From Sipunculus nudus (taxonomy: Eukaryota > Annelida > Sipuncula > Golfingiida > Sipunculidae): a stretch of 64,000 bases of DNA. Below the pieces are notes generated by a model. That model was not told the DNA's origin, ran no database searches, and saw only the letters and a program-made list of their open reading frames with translations. Below, piece after piece: positions 23,746 through 35,200 of this stretch; positions within the stretch are counted from its first letter, which is position 1, and every line of letters begins with the position of its first letter. The translations under genes were made by a program, and so were the position numbers. The DNA lies in the NCBI GenBank assembly GCA_026874595.1, contig CM049307.1, forward strand, positions 47,093,678 to 47,157,677, read 5' to 3'.

Positions 23746-24788
23746 CTTCCACCTAATCATAATTCCAAAAAAGTACCCTGAATCAAAACCGGTAGGATAG
23801 ATGCCATCCTCTTCAACCTGTGCAAAGGGGCCACTGTCATAGCCAGCATTGCCATTTGTTTATCTTTGTGTTATATGTCGAGATAATATCACCAAAGAGG
23901 TATCAGCTGGAGGAGAAAGCTGTGTGAAAGTTGTACCTGCCACATGTTTTTCCATCAGGCCTGTGCCAATGAGACAGATATGTCAAATAATCAGTGGTAT
24001 TGTCTATTCTGTCACAATAAATCTTAATATACCATATACAAATACGTGATATATGGAAATGTGAATATTTATAACATTACCAGCAACTAAAAGAATTATC
24101 ATAATATTACTGGTACTAACTTTTATAAAGAGGAGTCTTCAAGTTACAAAGAGCACCACAGACAATTATAATTTTATCAAGAGTTGGGATTAAGCTGACT
24201 GGAATTACATTTTTAATTATACGACATGATTTCAACCGTCTGAGTACCTGATCCTGATCATGGATTTTCCGTTTGTCAAAATTGCAATGTTAATTAACAA
24301 CTTGCAGATGAACAAGCTCAGGCATCTGTCACAGAGGAGTTATAAGAACCTTTATACCTACATGAATATGTACTTAGAGTAAGTCGTAAATCATATAAAT
24401 TCTATAGAAAATGTTGATGAATAGGTGGCTTTAAGATAATGTTTTTACTTATTTAAAAGGGAATTGTTTCTGCTATTGTATTTCTGTGATCTGATTATTG
24501 ACAGTATATAAAATAATATAAGTGAAAAATACTTAAGTTTTGTTCCATTTCAAATTTTTAGAAATTTCCATACGATTGGCTCACACTTCGGAAAGTTATA
24601 ATGCCCACGAACCTTGGACATGATTCTCAGCGTATGGTTGAAGATACCACATGTTAGGAGCGCCTCCCCTTTCTTGTTAGAGCGGAATTATATTATAACA
24701 CGAATAAGAAAGGTATGTAGATACTAACGTAGTGTTCTACATGATTTTGCATTGTTAATGTAGGCCATGGTTGGCTAATGTATATATA
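23746..24788. other. No gene recognised
   Basis: This AT-rich stretch between the YqaJ pseudogene and the SINE shows no exon, RNA gene or recognisable repeat. Part of it may be the remnant 3' flank of the element that carried the pseudogene. Confidence 0.4.
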
Positions 24789-24789
24789 A

Positions 24790-25030
24790 TCTTATTTTTT
24801 ACAAGGATTATACAAATAGTTATTATAACTAATCAAGGCACTCTCCATGGCTCGGATGATAGTGTTCGGTAGTTTGTAGGGATGGAGGAAACCGGAGAAC
24901 CAGGAGAAAACCACAGACCTTGGACGGGCAACTACAACCCACTCGCATAGCCACGACAGGGATCGTACCCGGGTCGCCAGCGGAGAGAGCCGAGCATTTT
25001 GCCACTCGACTGTCCAGGTCCCTAGGCTTG
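24790..25030 (-). mobile_element. tRNA-derived SINE
   Basis: On the minus strand the head reads GTCGAGTGGCAAAATGCTCG (A-box-like TGGCnnAnTGC), followed by GGTACGATCCC (B-box-like GGTTCGAnTCC). It then has a conserved-looking body with TTCTCCGGTTTCCTCC, a motif seen in widespread metazoan SINE central domains, and an AT-rich tail near 24800. Pol III boxes and body order fit a SINE. The exact family cannot be assigned by eye. Confidence 0.75.
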
Positions 25031-25080
25031 ACAATGCAAATGAATACAATACAGCCTCTGAAAATCTTCAATAACTAACC

Positions 25081-25610
25081 TAATTTTTAGCTTTTATTTT
25101 CAACGTGCCATGGTCAAATTTGGGTACAATTTAAGGTACTGATTTTATATTTATGCTAATAACTTAAAAACAATTCAAAATTCAGATCTAATTTTAGGTA
25201 TACGATTGAATCTTGATTAAATAGAGTTATATCCTTGATAAATAAAAGTCAATAGCTTAAAAAATTATCATTTTAAGTGAAAAAATATATATCCTGATTT
25301 TTTACAATGTGCATTATGTTTGGGCCCATAACTTTTTTTAAATTACGTTAACTGACCAAATTTCCGGAATGTACATAGGAATTATATAGGGGATATTAAT
25401 TGTTAATATGAAGAAGATGAGTGTTTTTTTTTATATTTGGCAGTTCTGAATTGTAATAGGGTTTTTAATGGAAAATTGAGGTTTCCCTAATTATTCGAAG
25501 GGACGAAGTCGCAGTGACACAGTTTTCGGTTTGGTTGGAGATCTTGGGGACATATCTAACATTATGCCGAATTTTAGATTCGTAGGTATACGTTGCAGAT
25601 TCCAAGGTCC
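25081..25610 (+). repeat. Truncated family A-type fragment
   Basis: It contains CGTGCCATGGTCAAATTTGG, ATTTAAGGTACTGATTTTAT, ATTATGTTTGGGCCCATAAC and GGAGATCTTGGGGACAT blocks in the same order as the 3' part of family A elements. It lacks the ACGGAC tail and the 3' hairpin. Confidence 0.75.
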
Positions 25611-26799
25611 GCTTTTTAAATGATGTATGACTAGGTGGAAGGGAGTCATTCAGGAATTGATATTTCAAGGTCATGGCGAGAATTCTAGATTTTCAATCCG
25701 CAAAAAAGAGCATTTTTATTCAGTTCATGGAACATTCTTCAGTCTATTTGAAGTATTTCTACTTAATACGATTAAATGACTGGAGGAGTTACCATTCAAT
25801 TCGTCAAAACGGGGAAATTTGCTATTTATATTTCATACATGAAGACAACCTGTTCAGCACTAAAGCGTTAAAAAGTAAGAATATGCTTATAGTAAAATGA
25901 TGACTTTTGTTTAGGGGAAAACACAGATAGTTATAAAAAAAACTGTTAAATCTCTTTAACAAACTGAAAAAAATAAGGAAATAAACGTAATGTGGTACAG
26001 AACGATTTTTTTTAACAACAATTATTACATGTTATTGACTAGTCGTGAAAACACGTTACCTTTCCACTCTAACTTAATTTGCCTTAAATTACCTTTGAGG
26101 AACTCTATTAATCTTGGTTTGCAATGACTTCTGTGCGACACAAATAAAGTAAATATGCATATATTTAAAACATGTTCAATTTGCCATATGATTTTACGGC
26201 GCCGCGAGTATATATGGATTTATAAAGACACTGTGTTCCATCCGGCAGGCCTGTCAAAGGTAAATAACCGAAAAAAAAGACTAAGTGCTCCAAAAAAAAA
26301 GGGTAGATGTCTTTTAATCTGAGGGTGAAAATATAAGGTTAGTTTAGCGTCAATTGCCAATTTTTTTTCTCACAAACTGAATTAAAGATGTGCTTCGCAC
26401 AGCACAATTGTATATGTATAAATAGACGCATATTATTCCCAAAGTCAGATATATACATGGCGCACATCCCATCTCATGAAGACAAGGGCATTTTCCACAT
26501 GTTGTGACACATGCTGGACATTTGCACACCAAAAAAATTTAAAATGTCCCATTATGTTCTAATTGGACTGTTAAAGCAGGAGTAAAATAACGAGTGCGCC
26601 TGATAAAAAGAGTGAAAAGAATAATCAACGTTTTCTGGAAATCCTAAAAAAAAGTGACTTTTAAAAAAAGAGCGATTTGGCACGCCTGCATCGGTCTCAT
26701 TTGTCTCTGATGGGATAGATATATTTTCCGCGTTTAAGTTAGTATTCTTCTAACTTCAAACCAGCTTCGTTATATTACAAGCCTATTAAAACTGAGATT
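25611..26799. other. No gene recognised
   Basis: A 75-codon open stretch at 25673-25900 (+) has no recognised domain and is not called. Otherwise AT-rich sequence without features. Confidence 0.35.
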
Positions 26800-26885
26800 A
26801 ACTAGAATACGGGTAGTCGACAAGCGACTATGGTATCCGCCAAAATCAGAGTAGGACGGGTTAAGTGAAACATGGATTGAGTGGC
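26800..26885 (-). repeat. Dispersed repeat (CACTCAATCCAT family), copy 2
   Basis: On the minus strand it reads CACTCAATCCATGTTTCACT and then CCGTCCTACTCTGATTTTGG, matching the 20413-20505 copy with moderate divergence. Confidence 0.6.
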
Positions 26886-26944
26886 AAGGGGAAATAGAGT
26901 TACATGTGTTACATATCATAATGGATGTCTGCCACGTAAACATG

Positions 26945-28000
26945 ATTGTAGGTGGCGCCACCTGTTATTTGAACGAGAAACTATCCAAATGTATACACAT
27001 GCAAAATTTCAGGTTGAAAAATCAAACCACTGCAAAGATATGAGTGTTTTTATCCCACAGCAGACAAACAGATGGACGCTGTGCAAAAATGGCTGTAGGT
27101 GGCGCCACGATTTTTGTGTATGTTATAAAGCTATCAAAGGGCTACATTTTTGTAAAAAAAAATTCTGAATGGTCAAACGAGTCCGGAGATATAAGCATTA
27201 GTGTCTGCAGCGTGAACGTGAATGAAGCTGGCGCCACCTGTCATAAAATGAAGAAAGCTATCCAGGATTTATACGCATGCCGAATTACAGGTAATTTGGT
27301 CAAACTACTGCAGAAATATGAGTGATTTTAACCCAAGGCAGAAAAACAGATGGACGCTGGGCAAAAATGGCTGCAGGTGGCGCCACAATTGTTGGGTATG
27401 TTATAAAGCTATCCAAGGGCTACATTTATGTAAAAAAATTTTCCTGATTGGTCGAACGGGTCCGGAGATATAAGCCTGGATGTCTACAGCGTGAACGTGA
27501 ATGAATGTGGCGCCACCTGTCATAAAATCAAGAAAGCTATGCGGGATGTATAAGCATGCCGAATTTCAGGTTATTTGGTCAAACCACTGCAGAGATATGA
27601 ATGATTTTAACCCAAGGCTGCCAAACAGATGGACGCTGCGCAAAAATGGCTGCAGGTGGCGCGTCTATTTTTGTGTATGTTATAAAGCTATCCAAGGGCT
27701 ACATTTGTGTAAAAAATGTTTCCTGATTGGACGAACGAGTCCAGAGATATAAGCATTAATGTCTGCAGCGTGAACGTGAATGTAGGTGGTGCCACCTGTC
27801 ATAAAATCAAGAAAGCTATCTAGGATGTATACGTATGCCGAATTTCAGGTGAATTAGTCAAACCACTGCAGAGATATGAGTGATTTTTAACCCAAGGCAG
27901 ATGAACAAATTGACACTGTGCAAAAATAGTTGCAGGTGGCGCCACCATTTTTTGGGTATGTTATAAAGCTATCCAAGGGCTACATTTGTACAATTTTTTT
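26945..28000 (+). repeat. Modular array with GGTGGCGCCACC every 148/130 bp
   Basis: About four 278-bp units each contain two sub-modules headed by the palindrome GGTGGCGCCACC or a near-match. The heads are near 26951, 27099, 27229, 27376, 27507, 27655, 27785 and 27934, so spacing alternates between about 148 and 130 bp. Other recurrent blocks are GCAAAAATGGCTG, GTTATAAAGCTATCCAAGG and GTCTGCAGCGTGAACGTGAA. Open frames in this region are repeat by-products. It shares a GGAGTTCTCC segment downstream (about 28175) with the family B element at 33168. Confidence 0.85.
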
Positions 28001-29070
28001 TTTCCTGATCCGTCAAACGGTTCCCAAGATATGTGGGTTTATGTGTGGAAACAGACGCACAAACGGACGCTGGGCGGAGAGTAAAGGTCAGAGGTCAAGG
28101 CCAATTGGTTAGGCACCAGTTCACATGTGACCCAATAATTGGTGCAAGTTTCGGAAAATCCGTCCAGTAGTTCAGAGGAGTTCTCCGGAAACGAACGCGG
28201 CGGAGGCGGCAGAACCCGGTCAAAAACATAGTATCGGCAAAACTTCGTTTTGGCGGATACAATTAGGTACAGTATGAAAATGAACTGTCCTGGAGGATGC
28301 CTGCACCCTTCGAATACTTTTTCTCGTTGTAACAAGTACAGATAAAAATCTCATATCATTGAAGTAGTTTAAATAAAATGCTGCGTATTTTGCAAGGATT
28401 TGACATTAAAATAAAGGGAATAATAAATAAAAAATAGTTTATATTTGTTCAGCTTTATATATATTTATGGTAATTTTTAACGGCTTTTACGCCGAACTCA
28501 TCATCTTCCCCACATGCTTTATCATTTCTTCTTAAAATAAACCATCCGCACATGAGGGGGCTTTCAGATATATCACCCGAATAGACTGGTTATTTTTACA
28601 TCTAGTGTAGTAGTAAAAGGCGGACAGTGATGAAGTCGGGTCAAATCATTCAAGTCCAAGTCCAGGACCTTCGAGTCAAATCAGAGTCAACATAAGAGTG
28701 GATTAGAGTCTGTAGAGTCCTACACCACTGAAGGCGGATTTTCAAATAAGCATTTATACCTATTATATGAATAATATAGTAACACCAAAGAGACCATCTG
28801 AAATTCATAGTTGGGTTCTGCTTATATATGTGCTTATAAATTTTGTCCAACCTTTCAACCCCATAGCACTAAAGGACGACTACTGCACCTTCTTCCGAGA
28901 ACGAATGTATGCGTTGAAATTTGACATATGGGTCGATATTGTGAAACTTTTCGCTCTTCCCGGTCTAGTTTACTCACTATAGTTTTATACGAATCATGAC
29001 AATATCAGATTCATGATCTGACAGCATTTTAACAAATGAAACACGCAAATTAATGTGCATCACATTGACG
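28001..29070. other. Repeat-derived flank and AT-rich sequence, no gene
   Basis: It begins with an ACGGACGCTGGGCGGAG tail of the array. A perfect nuclear-receptor DR1 (AGGTCAGAGGTCA) is at 28085-28097, probably as part of the repeat. A GAGTCCAAGTCC-like degenerate patch is at 28650-28720. No exon was recognised. Confidence 0.5.
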
Positions 29071-29774
29071 TAAAAAATCGAACGATACAGGTGGCGCCAC
29101 CAGTCTGCAGGAACAGATGACACATCTCATGATCAATAGTTATGCCACAAATCATGACCATCAGTCAAGTAGTTAATGAGATATTGAAGATTTTGTAAGG
29201 AAATTTTTACTTTTCTTGGGGGTACTTTAGGGCTGCATAGCTTGAAGAATATGGGTAACAGAGACCTAATTTCTGGTTTCCATAGAGACTTTTCATAGGT
29301 CTCTCAGTGTGTCGAGAATGAAGATTCTAGGTCCAGTCATTATGATTTGTGCCACGTTAACATATGACAGCATCCTTAAAGGTCTCAAAAACAGAGGAAA
29401 AAATCGTAAAAAATCGAAAAATACAGGTGGCGCCACCAGTCTTCAGGAACTGATGGACCCTCTCATGATCAATATGTATGCCAAAAATCATGACCATCAG
29501 TCAGGTAGTTAATGAGATATTGAAGTTTTTGTATGAAATTTTTGACTTTTCTGGGGGGTACTTTGGGGCCCCATAGCTCAAAGGATATGGGTAACAGAGA
29601 CCTAATTTCTGGTTTCCAAGGAGATTTTTCATGGACCTCCCAGGATGTCAAGTAAGAAGATTCCAGTTCTAGCGGTTACGATTTGTGCCCTGTTAACGGA
29701 CAGACGCCCGGACGGCCGACGGACAAAAGGTGATCCCTATAGCTCAGATGACTTACAGTCAGCTGAGCTAAAAA
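29071..29774 (+). mobile_element. Family B element, copy 1 (5' truncated)
   Basis: Two internal units begin at GGTGGCGCCACC palindromes at 29090-29101 and 29427-29438, a 337-bp period. Each contains TAACAGAGACCTAATTTCTG and CCTCCCAGGATGTCAAGT-type blocks. The end has an ACGGACGGC tail, CTATAGCTCAGATGACTTAC and the inverted arm AGTCAGCTGAGCTAAAA. The interior is unrelated to family A. No coding capacity. Confidence 0.75.
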
Positions 29775-30807
29775 GATATGACGAAGGATGGAATATATCG
29801 CAATGGGAGTTAATGATTTCAACTACTGAATCATTAATCCTGTCATCTCATTATTTTCTAACTCATAAAGCATCCTTGAAGGTAAGAACATGAAGGGGGG
29901 CATATTATATGATATGTTTGATTTAGCACATAGGCCCCTTTAGATTTAAAGGAGCCTATTCAGATATCCGACATATTTTAACTAACGAAAAACCTTTATA
30001 ACAATAGTCCAGAAAACGTAGACGACAAAAATAAATAAACAAAATTATATAAACATATATACATAGAGATATTAGATTTTAAATTTTCATTAGATTTTAA
30101 AAATATTCATAAGACGACACATATCATACAAATATATCTTTATTTCCATGTGTATAATATAACCCTGGATACCATGCATACACTAAAATAAGTTTTCTTG
30201 ACGTCACAAAACAGTTTACAATTTGTCACAGCTTTATTTAAATTTTTCTTGAATACAAATGGTTACACATACATGCATGCATTACATAGTTATAATAATT
30301 AAGCTTTTGGTTGCACAATGCAACCAAATTATCTGACAATATCATGAAAACCAATCCAGTGGGCCTGCAATGGATGATATAAGAATTCATACCTTTTCAT
30401 CATGTGCCAGCTACCACATATATTTGATAATGCTCATAATTATAGTCTCAAACAAGATATGGTGCTTAACTTGTAAGAATACTTTCTGCAAATATATTTG
30501 CATTTTCAACTGATACTTCTTCCCTAACAAACATGTTTATTATTCAACATAAAATGCACCACATTATATGACACTAAAAATCTTATCACTAATATCTCAA
30601 CCATAAGTAAAATGTACTTTTTCATAACATTTAATATTTCAACTGTAAACTATCAGCAAACGTGTATAATTTACTAAAATTGTCAATCAGCTGTTTGTTC
30701 ATGCCTTCTGCATGTAGTGTCACAAGTAATGTTTGATTTTTGTGCATGTCTCTATTTCGGGGCGGACTTGGCCAGCTGGAGAAATTTCACAACTTGCAGA
30801 TGCTATA
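29775..30807. other. AT-rich intergenic, no gene recognised
   Basis: This separates the family B element from the 34-bp repeat array downstream of the ABCA gene. Nothing recognisable was found on either strand. Confidence 0.4.
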
Positions 30808-31090
30808 TACGAAATCCTGATGTTGGTGGGCAAATGGTGTTAACAAAATCTTGATGTTGGTAGCCAAATGGTATTAACAAAAGCTTGATGTTGGTGGGCA
30901 AATATTATTAACAAAATCTTGATGTTGGTTGGCAAATGGTATTAACAAAATCTTGATGTTGGTGGGCAAATAGTATTAACAAAATCGTGATGTTGGTGGG
31001 CAAATAGTATTAACAAAATCTTGATGTTGGTAGGCAAATGGTATTAACAAGATCTTGATGTTGGTGGAAAATGGTATTAACAAAAAATTG
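30808..31090. repeat. 34-bp tandem repeat, about 8 copies
   Basis: The unit contains AAATCTTGATGTTGGTGGGC followed by AAATGGTATTAAC, with scattered substitutions. It lies about 0.9-1.2 kb downstream of the ABCA stop codon, outside or at the very end of the transcript. No sign of function. Confidence 0.9.
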
Positions 31091-31788
31091 ATGAAAATGG
31101 ACCAGTTGTACAGAGTATTGATATGTTGATAATGGTATCAAATGTGGGCTGCTTTCACTAAAATAATTCTCCAGGCCTTATTTTTAACCCAAGTCTGCCC
31201 AGATTTCTAATATATTCTGCTCCTACAAGAACTATGACTACTACACAAGACGATGGCAATAAGACACTGTTGGATCACAGAAACATATCATATGCAAATG
31301 ATCTTGAACTTTATAATATTCAACTGAAAGATTGCTTTTGGCATGTTTTGTACTTCCCAGCACAAGATGGATGGCACAAATGGGAAAAGGAGCTCTTGAA
31401 TAAATGTCTAAATCATGCAGTAATATGGCACTTTGTGTACCCCTAAAAATATGGCTCATTTTCCAATGATCAGGCATTTCTTAAAAATATCAGACATATA
31501 AAATTGGTTGCATTGAATTGCATTTATTTGTATAAAAATATATCATAAGTCTCTAAATATTACTGTAATATACAAAGCATGCACACTAAGCAACACACAA
31601 ATATAAGTACATGGTGACAATTTGTGGTAGACTGGTATAAATGCAAAGGTATGTTTAGGAATGAGAAATGAGCTGTACTTATAACAGCTCATTCAACAAA
31701 GAAATATGAGATTTATATCAGGTTTTAAAATTATACATAACAACAGCGTCAACATGAGCATTTAAATGCGAGCAACAAACTATCACAG

Positions 31789-31794
31789 TTTATT
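31789..31794 (-). terminator. Candidate poly(A) signal of the ABCA gene
   Basis: AATAAA reads on the minus strand about 200 bp past the stop codon. A second AATAAA is at 31523-31528. Which is used cannot be told without transcript ends. Confidence 0.45.
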
Positions 31795-31992
31795 AAGTTG
31801 AGTCAAATATTGCTTACATAAAATACATTAATAAGTGAGTCGTGTTAAAACATAGTCCCATAAGCCATTTAAAATCATGTGTTTCATAAACAGGCATTAA
31901 AATCTGATATGTTTAAAATATTCTTGGAATGCTTGACTACAGGACTGGCATATTTTCCTAACATCTTCTTCGTTGAAGTCCTTTACTTCCTC

Positions 31993-32298
31993 CTACAAAT
32001 CTCTGTGTTCTGGGTCTTCAATTACAGACACCCCTGCTGTTACTGACTGTATCGTCCTATTGCATTTATCATTGGGGTTTGTAGGGTTGCTGGCCATGTC
32101 AGTAAGTGTCTCTGATATCATATGAGCAATGCTGGCATTTGCGGTGCCATAATTCCTGTCAAAGTTGACCACGCGTCTGTTAGCGAACACGTGGTCCCAT
32201 CCCTGTTGCCCAGTGACAGCTTCATCCTGGTCCTCATCTCCGTCACCTCTTTCTATTTCTGTTCCATCACCCTGAAGCTTGGCAAAGTCCACAAACAC
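31993..32298 (-). CDS. ABCA last coding exon with acidic C-terminal tail
   Basis: It begins VFVDFAKLQ, the standard end of ABCA NBD2 regulatory regions. It then adds about 90 residues, including [17 protein letters not shown], and ends EDPEHRDL followed by TAG at 31993-31995. Vertebrate ABCA1 and ABCA3 stop soon after the FAxxQ motif, so this tail is an extension. No domain was recognised in it. Codons 977-1077 of the in-window product. Confidence 0.93.
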   Translation of the reverse strand: MFVDFAKLQGDGTEIERGDGDEDQDEAVTGQQGWDHVFANRRVVNFDRNYGTANASIAHMISETLTDMASNPTNPNDKCNRTIQSVTAGVSVIEDPEHRDL

Positions 32299-35200
32299 CT
32301 GCAGATACAAACACACACCTATCATAGAAAGTGGACAATACGGTAAATCTACTTTAAAATCAGACAGGTTATCAAGCAAGCTAGAAAATGAAACCTGAAG
32401 AATGGACAGACATACAGAGGAACCTAACAACAGACAGATGGACATTATCAACTATTTCCTGTGCTACGAAGTTGAAAATGGGCTGCAGTGAGTATGCTGA
32501 AGGCTACATATAAATATAATGGTTGCATTATTATTAGAACTTCTTTGCAACTTTCAATCTTAAAGTCCAATGCTTCAACACATATTTTACAACTCCGTTA
32601 GATACCATTCCCCTATATATTTGTGTTTCATTGTCCTTTAATGGCATACCAGGCTGAAATATTGGGTTTTAAATCTTATCAAGTTGTGGTTATTTTGTCA
32701 AAGAGTTCTTCATCAGTACATTCTGTATGCAAATCATTTTTATTAGCCATATTTTCATTTTTTAGTTTTCTTTGAATTTACAAGTTATTTTACAAATATA
32801 CAATTAAATATCAAACCACTGTAACAGAAGTGGTAAAATCCATTGTTGCCTTTTTTAATCTATTCTGGTAAAAGTAATGATCTATGAAAAAAACTATAAC
32901 TAGTGGCCCATGGGCCATGACGCTCAGCTGAATTCAAGGATTGTTGAATTGGATTACAAGATGGAGAGATCCAAGATCTATATACATATAACTTTCAGCT
33001 CAATACATTAAGCCACTCCTGAGATATTGGCTGTTATCTAAAAGACACCCAGATTCAGACTGCCCAGAAAGGATTGCAGGTGGTGCCACCTGTCTTTGTT
33101 ATGCACAACTACATAGGTGAGGGAACAACTATGCCGGGTTAGGAAGATCAGTCCAAGAGTCTCAGAGGAGTTCTCCTGAAACAAACACCGTTTTTATATC
33201 ACATTTTTAATTATTTTGAGGGTACTTATGAGCTCAATAGCTCAGAGGATATGGGTAACAGAGACCTAATTTCAGATTTCCATGAAGACTTTTCATGGAG
33301 CTCCCTAGATGTCAAGTATGAAGATTCTAGGTCAAGTGGTTACGATTTGTGCCCTGTTACAAGATGAGGCTTTATTTGAAAGTCTCAAAATGAGAAAAAA
33401 ATGCGTACAAATTAAAAAAAATAGGTGGCGCCACCAGTCTGCAGAGCTGATGGAACATCCCATGATCAATATTCATGCAAAGAATCATGGTGATCAATGT
33501 AGTAGTTATTCAGATACTTGAGCTTTTGTATCAAATTTTGCATTATTCTGGGGGGTACTTCAGAGCCCCATAGCTCAAAGAATATGGGTAACAGAGACCT
33601 AATTTCAGGTTTTCAATCAGATTTTTCATGGACCTCCCTGGATATTAAGTTTGAAGATTCCAGGTAAAGTGGTTATGATTTGTGCCCTGTTAACAGATGA
33701 CAGTTTCATTGCAGGTCTGAAAAAAAAGAGTAAAAAATTCGTAAAAAATTGGAAAAAATACAGGTGGCGCCACCAGTCTGCAGGAAGTGATGGAACATCC
33801 CATGATCAATATTCATGCAAAGAATTATGATGACCAATGCAGTAGTTATTCAGATACTTGAGCTTTTGTATCAAATTTTCCATTATTCTGGGGGGTACTT
33901 CGGAGCCCCATAGCTCAAAGAATATGGGAACAGAGACCTAATTTCAGGTTTCCAAGGAGATTTTTTATGAACCTCCCAGGATGTAAAGTTACAAGATTTT
34001 AGGTCCAGCAGTTACAGTTTGTGCCCTGTTTATGGATGGATGGCCGGACGGCCAGACGGACGACGGACAAAGAGTGATGGCTATAGCTCAGATGACTTAC
34101 AGTCAGCTGAGCTAAAAATGGTAAACAATTTAAGAGATACAGTAATAGAAAGGACTATGTTTATGGTCAATATCTGTCCTTACCTGATCCAGGGTAGTCT
34201 GGGCCAGAGAGTAGTCCTCGATGCCATGAACAGAGCCCTCTCTCTGCAGCAACGTGAAGATACGAGCCAGATCAGAGGACTGTGCTGGGATGTCAAACTC
34301 CAGCAGGTTCACGTGCTGATCCTGTAAAACATATAACAATGCTTAATACAATCACATATACAAACATTGGTTCAGTACATTCAAAACTTTTAAACTTGAT
34401 AAAAAGACTTGGACAAAAAATATATGAAAATTACCGTTTTAGGAAAGATGTTTCAGAGTAATATATACATTCAATTGAAGACCTACTTATTGCAGTATAA
34501 CAAACTGCCAGATATGACTTTCATATACACCTTCCATTGTGAACCCACTCTATTGCTCGCTGCTCGCATCAGGAGGAGAAGATGGCGCCCCAGCTGTACT
34601 GTTGATATGGCCGAAACCATGTCCAGCCAGCTCCCTCAGCAATGTGATAAGAGGATAGACAAGAGGTATTTGAGGTATATTTTGACCAACTTTGAGATTG
34701 AGATAACTTTGAGGTGAGATAACTTTAGCTATAATTTTGTAGATGATAGAGGTGAGATAACTAAAGCTATAATTTTGAGGATGCCACACCAAGCCCAGTG
34801 CAAACAAGGGACCTATGGGTCACGACGCTCAGCTGTTATATATGATGAAAAAATATTATTTAGAAATGAGGCACATGCTGGTTTTGTAAGCTGTATTATG
34901 AGTTGTTGTTGTTTAGCTTATGTATGATTTTGATAGTACCTTTGGAGACAGGGAAGAGGATTGATTTCATTTATTTTATTAACAATTGGAGTTCTATTGT
35001 CACAGATTTTGACTTGGCCATATAACTTATAAGCAGAACATATAATATAAGAGTTTAACTATTTATTAAAAAAAATTACAAATACTGTCCCAAATATAAT
35101 TTTTATTAAAAATAATAAGAGAATCATATGATTTTTTAAAATGAAATATAACTGAAATGATTATTAAAATAATATTAAAGAATATATTCATGAATGCATT

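Noticed and set aside
27044-27752. Several 80-95-codon frames
   Set aside because: They fall inside the GGTGGCGCCACC array and repeat with it; they are interrupted in neighbouring units.
26945-28000. CRISPR-like array of regularly spaced palindromes
   Set aside because: The intervening sequences are themselves repeated rather than unique spacers, and the context is eukaryotic.
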